Below, piece by piece: positions 24,440 to 31,850 of a stretch of DNA of 64,000 nt. The position numbers were made by a program, and so were the translations under genes. The stretch's first letter is position 1, and every line of letters starts with the position of its first letter. Source of the DNA: Paractinoplanes toevensis. Lineage in GTDB: Bacteria > Actinomycetota > Actinomycetes > Mycobacteriales > Micromonosporaceae. The stretch spans positions 62,001 to 126,000 of the forward strand of contig NZ_BOQN01000059.1 of assembly GCF_018332695.1 (NCBI RefSeq). Reading direction: 5' to 3'. The notes under the pieces were generated by a model. That model worked only from the letters and a program-made list of their open reading frames with translations. It searched no databases and was not told the origin of the DNA.

Positions 24440-24549
24440 TGCCATTGCTTGAAGGACGCACTAACGGTCCGACTCCGGTGCGCAAGTCGCTCATACGGTG
24501 GTTTGCATGTCCACCGATGCGGTTGTTGAAGAACCGTCGAACAACGAAG

Positions 24550-24573
24550 CCCGGCCCCCGTACGGGGACCGGG
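24550..24573. terminator. Hairpin between oxidoreductase and whiB
   Basis: The arms CCCGGCCCCCG and CGGGGACCGGG form an 11-bp stem with one mismatch and a two-base loop, between two convergent genes. It is likely the shared terminator; no strong T-tract. Confidence 0.6.
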
Positions 24574-24604
24574 TGGTCGGGGTGATGGTTGGTTCCTGGC
24601 GGCC

Positions 24605-24994
24605 TCAGGCCGCGGGCGCCTGCCGTTGTGCCGGTACGGCCGACTTGTGGGGCCGGCCCAGGCGAGCCTCGAGCCGAGCAAGGTCGACGCGTCCGTGATG
24701 ACGGTCGGCGAGGTCCTCCCAGCCAACCGCGAGCAGCCGCAGCCGCTCCGCTTCGCTGAAGCCTCCCCAGACCCCGTACGGCTCCTTAACCGCAAGTGCG
24801 TGGGCGGCGCACTCGGCCCGCACCGGGCACGCGCCGCACATGGCCTTGGCCTTGGCCTCACGGCGATTGCGGGACGACCCGCGCTCGCCGTCGGGGTGAA
24901 AGAACTGCGCACTGTCCCGGCCACGACACAACCCGAGTCGTTGCCAGTCCCACAGATCAGCGATGGGCCCGGGCAGTCTGCGAACGTTCGACAT
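24605..24994 (-). CDS. WhiB-family transcriptional regulator (WhiB3/WhiD type)
   Basis: 129-residue iron-sulfur protein. Four cluster cysteines C23, C53, C56 and C62 follow the C-x29-C-x2-C-x5-C pattern, with the GVWGG turn (74-78) and a basic C-terminal helix region for DNA or sigma-factor binding. The ATG at 24994 follows GGAGGAGG. It lies divergent from a BldM-like regulator and near guaB; from memory whiD-bldM in Streptomyces and whiB3 near guaB in Mycobacterium share this order, which supports WhiD/WhiB3. That family controls sporulation or redox response together with the principal sigma factor. Confidence 0.9.
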   Translation of the reverse strand: MSNVRRLPGPIADLWDWQRLGLCRGRDSAQFFHPDGERGSSRNRREAKAKAMCGACPVRAECAAHALAVKEPYGVWGGFSEAERLRLLAVGWEDLADRHHGRVDLARLEARLGRPHKSAVPAQRQAPAA

Positions 24995-25228
24995 CAAACA
25001 CCCTCCTCCCGCGCGGCACCGCGGAGTGTCGTGATGAGGGGCCTTCATGCTCAGGCCTGGGCCGCTCATACCCCGGTGATCCCCGGCTCACACACGAGTT
25101 TTCGATGTGTTCTTCAGCCGCATGACATCGACAAAGCAAGTTCTACCGATCTTTCCCATTTTTTCCATCTAAAGCGCGTAATGCTGCGGCCCTCGCGTGA
25201 TCTCCTCTGAGAGAGAAGGAGGATCACT

Positions 25229-26077
25229 GTGCGTACCGTCCTCGTGTGCGTCCGTACCCCGCTGGCGGCCCAGACCGTCGCGTCCACCGCGGCCCGGCTG
25301 GGCATGACCGGCGTCGTCCGGACCGCGGTCAGCGAGACTGAGGCCATGATCCGGCTGGCTGAACGGCCGGCCGAAGTGGTCCTCGCCGACACCGCCGTGA
25401 CCCGTCCCGACAGCGTCGGTTTCACCCGGCGTGTGCTTGCCCGTGCCCCCCAGGCGCAATTGGTGCTCTTCGGCGCCGAAGATCCGCGGGTAGCCGCCGC
25501 GGCCGTCGCGGCCGGCGCCCGCGGCGTCATCCGTGGCGTCGAACACGACCTGGTCAGCGTCGTCGCCAAGGCCCTTCTCCTGCTGCTGCTCCCGGTGCGG
25601 CCGCAGGGCATGCCGATCAACGGAACGAACGCGCAGCCGGCGGGGGTCGCCGGCGGCGCACGCAACAACAACTCACCGGCGGCCCGGGCCGCCTACCAGA
25701 ACGGCATGCCGATGGGTTCGCCGAACTCCGGTGGCGTGCCGGCCATGCTGCCGAACTCGCCGATGGTGCCCGCCCAGCGTGGCGACGCTCCGATCGACCC
25801 GGCGACCGGCCGGCCGATGGTGGCCTGGCCGGGCAACGAGACCCAGGTCGGGGTGGCCGACCCGGCTCCGGCCGGGCGGCGGCTCACGCTCACCGAACGT
25901 GAGCTGCAGGTGCTGCGCGGGATGGCCGACGGCAAGAGCAACGCGGAGATCGGCCGCGAGCTCTTCGTCTCGGAGGACACCGTGAAGACCCACGCTCGCC
26001 GGCTCTTCCGCAAGCTGGGCGCGCGCGACCGCGCGCACGCGGTGGCCGCGGGCTTCCGGGCGGGTCTGGTCGCTTAG
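25229..26077 (+). CDS. bldM: BldM-like atypical response regulator with long linker
   Basis: 282 residues. The N-terminal receiver-like domain (1-120) keeps D54 (VLADTAV) but has VCVR where the acidic pair (DD) of phosphorylatable receivers should be, so phosphorylation is unlikely. A low-complexity Pro/Asn/Gly/Met linker of about 95 residues (123-217) follows, then a LuxR-type helix-turn-helix (LTERELQVLRGM, SEDTVKTHARRLFRKLGARDRAHAV). The C-terminal domain is nearly BldM from Streptomyces, which is only about 200 residues because it lacks the linker. The GTG follows AAGGAGG. Predicted developmental regulator, encoded next to the WhiB gene. Confidence 0.85.
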   Translation: MRTVLVCVRTPLAAQTVASTAARLGMTGVVRTAVSETEAMIRLAERPAEVVLADTAVTRPDSVGFTRRVLARAPQAQLVLFGAEDPRVAAAAVAAGARGVIRGVEHDLVSVVAKALLLLLLPVRPQGMPINGTNAQPAGVAGGARNNNSPAARAAYQNGMPMGSPNSGGVPAMLPNSPMVPAQRGDAPIDPATGRPMVAWPGNETQVGVADPAPAGRRLTLTERELQVLRGMADGKSNAEIGRELFVSEDTVKTHARRLFRKLGARDRAHAVAAGFRAGLVA

Positions 26078-26103
26078 TTACTGCTGACGGGGCCGGCGAC
26101 TTT

Positions 26104-26499
26104 TCATTCGTCGTCGGTCCCCTCGGTCAGCGTGTCGTGTACGCCGTCGGCGTAACCACGCGCGTACTCCCACGTCACGTAGTGATCTGGATCCGGGTCG
26201 TAGGCCGGCTCGTGCACCCGCGGGCGCCCGCTCGACAGCAGATGCCGCAGGTTTCCCCGGAGCAGGTCCCAGTCGAAGTAGTGTGGCTCGTGGCAGTCCT
26301 CGCACTCGATGACCAGCCCACGGATGCCGGTCGGACTCAGCAGCGCCTGATAGATCTCCAGGTCACTGAGGTCCTCGAGCACGTCCTGCCGTTCGGCCTC
26401 GGTCAGCGGCTCGTCCTCCGCGTCGTCACCGAGGTCTTCGAGGCCGGCGGCCGGGTCGCTCGGGTCACCGTTGAACGGGTCAATGGGCTCATCCTGCAC
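26104..26499 (-). CDS. DUF5319 family protein
   Basis: 131-residue acidic cytoplasmic protein of unknown function. It starts with QDEPIDPFNGDPSDPAA, the family's N-terminal signature, and contains IECEDCHEPHYFDWDLLRGNLRHLL with a CxxC-like metal-binding candidate, then a DHYVTWEYARGYADG segment. The GTG at 26499 gives the usual N-terminus and sits six bases after a TACGGT box. It is divergent from guaB, as the mycobacterial homologue is (from memory). It converges with bldM. Confidence 0.85.
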   Translation of the reverse strand: MQDEPIDPFNGDPSDPAAGLEDLGDDAEDEPLTEAERQDVLEDLSDLEIYQALLSPTGIRGLVIECEDCHEPHYFDWDLLRGNLRHLLSSGRPRVHEPAYDPDPDHYVTWEYARGYADGVHDTLTEGTDDE

Positions 26500-26505
26500 C
26501 CCCTT

Positions 26506-26511
26506 ACCGTA
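26506..26511 (-). promoter_or_regulatory. Candidate leaderless -10 box (TACGGT) for the DUF5319 gene
   Basis: On the minus strand TACGGT is followed by exactly six bases and the GTG start. The spacer AAGGGG touches the start codon, too close to serve as a Shine-Dalgarno sequence. Confidence 0.5.
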
Positions 26512-26621
26512 CTCACCCCGGACGGATGTGTGCTGGCCCGCACGTCCTGTCCGTCGCACGAGAGTGCCCTCGGCGGATGGGTACGATGAACCATCCGTCT
26601 TCCGGCAGTTAGGGATGCTCC

Positions 26622-28109
26622 GTGGAAAGCGACTCGGCCCGTACGGTTCCGCTCGGTCTGACCTTCGACGACGTGCTTCTTCAGCCCGGCGAATCGGACA
26701 TTGTGCCGAGCCGGGTCAACACGAACACACGGCTGACTCGCAACATCAATCTGACCATCCCGGTGCTCTCCGCCGCCATGGACACCGTGACCGAGGGCCG
26801 GATGGCGATCGCCATGGCCCGCGAGGGCGGCATCGGCGTGCTGCACCGCAACCTCTCGCCCGAGGACCAGGCCGCCCAGGTCGACCTCGTGAAGCGCTCC
26901 GAGTCCGGCATGATCACCAATCCGGTCACCTGCAGCCCGGACGACACTCTGCGTGATGTCGACGCTCTGTGCGGCCGGTTCCGGATCTCCGGCCTGCCGG
27001 TGGTCGACGCCGAGGGTGTGCTGGTCGGCATCGTGACCAACCGCGACATGCGGTTCGTCTCCGATCACAGCGCCAAGGTGCGCGACGTGATGACCAAGGC
27101 GCCGCTGATCACCGCGCCGGTCGGGGCGAGCAAGGACGAGGCGCTCGTCCTGCTGCAGCGTCACAAGGTGGAGAAACTGCCGCTGGTCGACGACAACGGC
27201 CGGCTCCGCGGCCTGATCACGGTGAAGGACTTCACGAAGTCCGAGCAGTTCCCGAACGCGACGAAGGACCCGCAGGGCCGGCTCCGGGTCGCGGCCGCGA
27301 TCGGCGTCGGCGACGAGTCGTACAAGCGGGCCCGCGGTCTGATCGACGCCGGCGTCGACGTGATCATCGTGGACACCTCGCACGGCCACCAGCGCCAGGT
27401 GCTCGACATGATCGCCCGCCTCAAGCGGGACACCAGCACCGACATCGTCGGCGGCAACGTGGCGACCTTCGCGGGCGCCAAGGCCATGGTCGAGGCGGGC
27501 GCCGACGCGGTGAAGGTCGGCGTGGGCCCGGGTGCCATCTGCACCACCCGGATCGTGGCGGGCGTCGGCGTCCCGCAGATCACCGCGGTGATGGAGGCGT
27601 CCCGCGCGTGCCGGGCGGCCGGCGTCCCGGTGATCGCCGACGGTGGCATCCAATACTCCGGCGACATCGCCAAGGCGATCGTGGCCGGCGCCGAGACGGT
27701 GATGCTGGGTGGCCTGCTGGCCGGCTCCGAGGAGAGCCCCGGCGACCTGATCTTCGTGAACGGTAAGCAGTACAAGTCGTACCGGGGGATGGGTTCGCTG
27801 GGTGCCATGCAGTCGCGTGGTCAGGCGAAGTCCTACTCGAAGGACCGCTACTTCCAGCATGATGTGCCGGAGGAGAAGCTGGTGCCCGAGGGCGTCGAGG
27901 GTCAGGTGCCCTACCGTGGCCCGCTGTCGCGAGTGGTTGCTCAGCTCGTCGGTGGCGTCCGGCTCGCGATGGGTTACGCGGGCGCCGAGACCATCCCGGA
28001 CTTGCAGGAGCGTGGGCAGCTCATCAGGATTACCGCAGCGGGCCTCAAGGAGTCGCACCCGCACGACATCCAGATGACTGTCGAGGCTCCGAACTACCAC
28101 TCCCGGTAA
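26622..28109 (+). CDS. guaB: Inosine-5'-monophosphate dehydrogenase
   Basis: 495-residue enzyme that oxidises IMP to XMP with NAD, the first committed step to GMP. A TIM barrel is interrupted by a CBS-domain pair (about 105-215). The catalytic cysteine is in GPGAICTTR, with the phosphate-binding GGIQYSGDIAKA and the mobile-flap Arg-Tyr dyad in KDRYFQ. Typical length. The upstream 122-bp gap is shared with the divergent DUF5319 gene; TAGGGA lies six bases before the GTG, one base off the leaderless pattern seen elsewhere. guaB3 follows after 10 bp. Confidence 0.97.
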   Translation: MESDSARTVPLGLTFDDVLLQPGESDIVPSRVNTNTRLTRNINLTIPVLSAAMDTVTEGRMAIAMAREGGIGVLHRNLSPEDQAAQVDLVKRSESGMITNPVTCSPDDTLRDVDALCGRFRISGLPVVDAEGVLVGIVTNRDMRFVSDHSAKVRDVMTKAPLITAPVGASKDEALVLLQRHKVEKLPLVDDNGRLRGLITVKDFTKSEQFPNATKDPQGRLRVAAAIGVGDESYKRARGLIDAGVDVIIVDTSHGHQRQVLDMIARLKRDTSTDIVGGNVATFAGAKAMVEAGADAVKVGVGPGAICTTRIVAGVGVPQITAVMEASRACRAAGVPVIADGGIQYSGDIAKAIVAGAETVMLGGLLAGSEESPGDLIFVNGKQYKSYRGMGSLGAMQSRGQAKSYSKDRYFQHDVPEEKLVPEGVEGQVPYRGPLSRVVAQLVGGVRLAMGYAGAETIPDLQERGQLIRITAAGLKESHPHDIQMTVEAPNYHSR

Positions 28110-28119
28110 AGGAACAGAC

Positions 28120-29238
28120 ATGCGTGACGTCGTGGAGATCGGCCTCGGAAAGACCGCGCAGCGCGGTTACCACCTGGACGACATCGCCATCGTCCCGAGC
28201 CGGCGGACCCGCGACGTGGACGACGTGTCCACCGAGTGGCGCGTCGACGCCTACCCGTTCAAGATCCCGTGCGTCGCGCACCCGTCCGACTCCACGATGA
28301 GCCCGGAGTCGGCGGTCGCCCTGGGTCGCCTCGGCGGCCTGGGCGTGCTCAACGCCGAGGGACTGTGGACGCGCTACGAGGACCCCAGCAAGATCCTCGA
28401 GGAGCTGGCGTCGCTCGACGAGGACGCCGACGCGACCAAGCGGCTGCAGGAGGTCTACTCCGAGCCGATCAAGCCGGAGCTGATCGCCGAGCGGGTCAAG
28501 ACGATCCGGGACGGCGGCGTCACCGTCGCCGTCCGGGTGTCGCCGCAGCACACCCTCGCGCTCGCCCCGGTGGTGCTCGACGCGGGCGTCGACCTGCTCG
28601 TCATCCAGGGCACCCTGGTCAGCGCCGAGCACGTGTCCACGACGGACGAGCCGCTCAACCTCAAGGAGTTCATCGCCGACCTCGATCTGCCGGTGATCGT
28701 GGGCGGCTGCACGGATTACAAGACCGCACTGCACCTCATGCGTACGGGCGCCGCCGGCGTGATCGTGGGAGTCGGCGCCGACGAGTGGTCCACCACCGAC
28801 ACGGTGCTCGGCATCCGGGTGCCGATGGCGACCGCGATCGCCGACGCGGCCGCCGCCCGGCGGGACTACCTCGACGAGACCGGCGGGCGCTACGTCCACC
28901 TGATCGCCGACGGCGGCATCTCGACCAGCGGTGACATCGCGAAGGCGATCGGCTGCGGTGCCGACGCGGTCATGCTCGGCGAGCCGCTGTCGCTGGCCGA
29001 GGGCGCCCCGGCCGGCGGTGCCTGGTGGCACTCGTCGGCCAGTCACCCGTCGCTGCCGCGTGGCGGGTTCTGCATCGCGGGCGAGCCGGACGGCACCCTC
29101 GAGGAGTTGCTGTTCGGGCCGGCCGATCGGGCCGACGGCCAGCTGAATCTCTTCGGCGGACTGCGGCGCGCGATGGCCAAGTGCGGCTACCGCGACGTCA
29201 AGGAGTTCCAGAAGGTGGCTCTGGTTCTCGACAAGTGA
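28120..29238 (+). CDS. guaB3: GuaB3, IMPDH/GMP-reductase-family protein
   Basis: 372-residue barrel protein of the GuaB3 family without CBS domains. It starts DVVEIGLGKTAQRGYHLDD and carries the phosphate-site GGISTSGDIAKAIGCGADAVMLG. The loop that holds the catalytic cysteine in IMPDH and GMP reductase (GPGxxCTT) reads GVGADEWSTTD, so the cysteine is absent, and there is no Arg-Tyr flap. Dehydrogenase chemistry of the normal kind is thus doubtful. Position directly after guaB is conserved in actinobacteria. The family role there is unsettled; cyanobacterial GuaB3 has been reported as a GMP reductase. Confidence 0.92.
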   Translation: MRDVVEIGLGKTAQRGYHLDDIAIVPSRRTRDVDDVSTEWRVDAYPFKIPCVAHPSDSTMSPESAVALGRLGGLGVLNAEGLWTRYEDPSKILEELASLDEDADATKRLQEVYSEPIKPELIAERVKTIRDGGVTVAVRVSPQHTLALAPVVLDAGVDLLVIQGTLVSAEHVSTTDEPLNLKEFIADLDLPVIVGGCTDYKTALHLMRTGAAGVIVGVGADEWSTTDTVLGIRVPMATAIADAAAARRDYLDETGGRYVHLIADGGISTSGDIAKAIGCGADAVMLGEPLSLAEGAPAGGAWWHSSASHPSLPRGGFCIAGEPDGTLEELLFGPADRADGQLNLFGGLRRAMAKCGYRDVKEFQKVALVLDK

Positions 29239-30638
29239 GGCGTCGAGCGACCTTCCTGGCATTGGCGTTCCTGGCCGGCGCGTGCACCTCATCGGGCGCG
29301 CCGGCCGTTCGCGCCTCGGCCGGTGCGGTCTCCTACGCCCCGGGTGCTTCGGGAGCCGGTGACTCCTACTTTCCGACCTACGGAAACGGTGGCTATGACG
29401 TCGCCGGCTACGACCTGAACCTGCGCTACGACCCGAAAAAGGGGTATTTGTCGGGCAGCGCGACCATTGTTGCCACCGCAACGCAGAATTTGTCCCGCTT
29501 CGACCTCGACCTCGCGCATCTGACCGCGAGCCGGGTGACCGTCGACGGCCAGCCGGCTACCGCCACCAAGGACGGCAACGAACTGGTGGTGACACCGCCC
29601 GCCGGAATCGACAGCGGCAGGTCGTTCACCGTGGTCGTGACCTACGCCGGGACTCCCGGTCAACTGGCCAATAAAACGCTCGGTGACGGCGGTTGGTTAC
29701 GCAACGACACCGGTGCGGTCGCGCTCGGCCAGCCCGAATCGGCCAGCACCTGGTTCCCGGTCGACGATCACCCCTCCGACAAGGCCACCTTCAAGCTGGC
29801 GATGACCGTGCCGGACGGGGTCGAGGCGCTCAGCATCGGCGTGCCCGGCGACCGGACCACCGCGGACGGCTGGACGACCTGGCGGTGGACCGAGAGCTCC
29901 CCGCTGGCCAGCTATCTGTCCACGGTGATCATCGGGCAGTACCGGGTGACCACCGGCACGCACGCCGGCAAGCCGATGGTCACGGCCGTGCCCGAGTCGC
30001 TCGCGGTGGACAGTGCCGAGGCGAAGTCGCTCGCCCGCACCGGGGAGATCGCCGATTTCCTGGCCACCAAGTTCGGGCCGTACCCGTTCGACGCCTACGG
30101 CGGGATCGTCGTCGAGGACGCCCGAATCCGGTACGCACTGGAGACCCAGTCCCGGCCGGCCTACGGCCGCGCGTTCTTCTCCGGCGGCGAGAACGACACC
30201 GTGGTGGCGCACGAGCTGGCCCACCAGTGGTTCGGCGACAGCGTGGCGCTGGAGAAGTGGCAGGACATCTGGCTCAACGAGGGCTTCGCGACGTACGCCG
30301 AGTGGCTCTGGCAGGAGCACGACGAGGACATCGCGGTGCGGGAGAGCTTCGACCGTACGTACGACTCCTTTGATTGGAAGCAGGCGCCGGGCAATCCCGG
30401 CGTGGCCCATCTCTTCGGCAGCGCGGTCTACGACCGCGGTGGCATGACCGTCTACGCCCTGCGCAAGACCATCGGCGACGCGGCCTTCGACCGGCTGCTG
30501 ACCACCTGGACGAGTGAGCACCGGGACGGCAACGCGAACACCGCCGACCTGATCGCGCTGGCCGAGAAGCTCTCCGGCAAGGATCTGGACGCGTTCTTCC
30601 AGGCCTGGCTCTACGGCACCACCAAGCCTACTTATTGA
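29235..30638 (+). CDS. M1-family metallopeptidase lipoprotein
   Basis: 467 residues. A short signal peptide ends in lipobox LAGAC (C17), so the protein is anchored outside the membrane. The N-terminal beta domain of aminopeptidase N type (YDLNLRYDP, LSGSATIVATATQNL) is followed by the zinc site HELAHQWFGD and the third ligand in NEGFATYAEWLW. It lacks the long C-terminal ARM domain of full aminopeptidase N, as do other short actinobacterial M1 proteins. GTG start overlapping the guaB3 stop. Its 3' end overlaps the convergent LCP gene by 11 bp. Confidence 0.93.
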   Translation: MRRRATFLALAFLAGACTSSGAPAVRASAGAVSYAPGASGAGDSYFPTYGNGGYDVAGYDLNLRYDPKKGYLSGSATIVATATQNLSRFDLDLAHLTASRVTVDGQPATATKDGNELVVTPPAGIDSGRSFTVVVTYAGTPGQLANKTLGDGGWLRNDTGAVALGQPESASTWFPVDDHPSDKATFKLAMTVPDGVEALSIGVPGDRTTADGWTTWRWTESSPLASYLSTVIIGQYRVTTGTHAGKPMVTAVPESLAVDSAEAKSLARTGEIADFLATKFGPYPFDAYGGIVVEDARIRYALETQSRPAYGRAFFSGGENDTVVAHELAHQWFGDSVALEKWQDIWLNEGFATYAEWLWQEHDEDIAVRESFDRTYDSFDWKQAPGNPGVAHLFGSAVYDRGGMTVYALRKTIGDAAFDRLLTTWTSEHRDGNANTADLIALAEKLSGKDLDAFFQAWLYGTTKPTY

Positions 30639-31719
30639 CCAGTTTCGGGTGCTTGGCCAGGTACCCGGGGGCCTGCCCCTTGGTGAGCGCGGTCAGGAAG
30701 CCCCGGCCCTCGGCGGTCAGTGCCTCACCGAGGTAGCCGCTGCCGCCGCCCACCCCGTTGCCCGGCAGCCCGACCAGCGTGATCTTCGACGGTTCCAGGT
30801 CGCGCAGCGCGTACGCGTACTCCAGCGGCGTGCGCCCGCCCACGTAGACCAGCGTCTCGCCGAGCGCCGTGATGACACCCTCCAGCTTGGCCGAGTCGGC
30901 GGCCAGCCCCTGGTCGAGCGCCTTGGTCAGGATCGCCCGGACCATCTGCCGCTGGTGCCGCTGCCGGTCGTAGTCGCCGTCCGGCAGGCCGTACCGCTGG
31001 CGCGCGTAGTCGATCGCCTGCCAGCCGACCAGGTGCCGCTTTCCCGGCAGGTAGACCGCGGCCGGTCCCTGGTACTCCCCGCCGACCAGCGGCCGCAGGG
31101 ACCCGTCCGGTTTGCGGTGATGGGACGACACCTTCTGATCGACGGCCAGGTCGATCCCGCCGAGTTGGTCGACCAGCTTGTCGAGGCCGCCGAAGTTGAG
31201 GATCGCTCCGGCCTGGAACTGCTTGATCCCGGTATAGGCGGACAGCGTCTTGGTCAGCAGTTCGTAGCCCTGCTTGACGTTGGCCTTCTTCGACCCCGGC
31301 ACCCGCGACCCCCGGCTCATCGCCTCGGTCAGCTTGTAGGTGCCGCCGCCGAACCCGGCCTTCGCGAACGCCGGCATCTTCACCCGCAGGTCGCGCGGCA
31401 GCGAGTAGAGGTACGCCGACTTCAGTCCCTTGTCGACGTGCAGCAGCATGATCGCGTCGGAGTGCGGTTCCCAGTCCGGGATGGTGACCCGGGTGTCGAC
31501 GCCGAGCAGCACGAGATCGAGCGGGCCGGTGATGTCGGCGCCGGGCGAGGGCGGCGGGGTGGTGGGCGCCGGCTCCGCGGACGTCGGTGGCACGCTGGAC
31601 GGGGTGGCGGCCCGGGGCTTGCCGTCGCCGCGGGCGACGGCAAGCGCGATCCCGCCGCCGGCCAGCAACACGACGACGATCGCGCCGACGACCCACCACA
31701 TCAGCTTCCTGTTCCGCAC
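30628..31719 (-). CDS. LytR-CpsA-Psr (LCP) family cell-wall glycopolymer transferase
   Basis: 363 residues. One N-terminal transmembrane helix (about 7-29) is followed by a Pro/Thr/Ser-rich wall-spanning linker, then the LCP domain (about 65-280). Motifs include LVLLGVDTR, SDAIMLLHVD, YLYSLPRDLRV and the polyprenyl-phosphate-binding arginines of YARQRYGLPDGDYDRQRHQRQMV. LCP proteins attach teichoic-acid- or arabinogalactan-like polymers to peptidoglycan. The GTG sits six bases after TACTGT, a predicted leaderless start. Confidence 0.92.
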   Translation of the reverse strand: MRNRKLMWWVVGAIVVVLLAGGGIALAVARGDGKPRAATPSSVPPTSAEPAPTTPPPSPGADITGPLDLVLLGVDTRVTIPDWEPHSDAIMLLHVDKGLKSAYLYSLPRDLRVKMPAFAKAGFGGGTYKLTEAMSRGSRVPGSKKANVKQGYELLTKTLSAYTGIKQFQAGAILNFGGLDKLVDQLGGIDLAVDQKVSSHHRKPDGSLRPLVGGEYQGPAAVYLPGKRHLVGWQAIDYARQRYGLPDGDYDRQRHQRQMVRAILTKALDQGLAADSAKLEGVITALGETLVYVGGRTPLEYAYALRDLEPSKITLVGLPGNGVGGGSGYLGEALTAEGRGFLTALTKGQAPGYLAKHPKLVNK

Positions 31720-31725
31720 AGCGGA

Positions 31726-31731
31726 ACAGTA
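31726..31731 (-). promoter_or_regulatory. Candidate leaderless -10 box (TACTGT) for the LCP gene
   Basis: On the minus strand TACTGT precedes the GTG start by exactly six bases, with no ribosome-binding site between. Confidence 0.5.
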
Positions 31732-31850
31732 GAGGACGGCAACGAGCAGCTCAATGGCCCAAGATCCCGCAGTGTGAAACAGTCCATTGCTTCTCGCCGA
31801 TGGGCCTTTACCCTGGCTCCGCCATATCTACGGGGGAGGCACGAGCTTTT

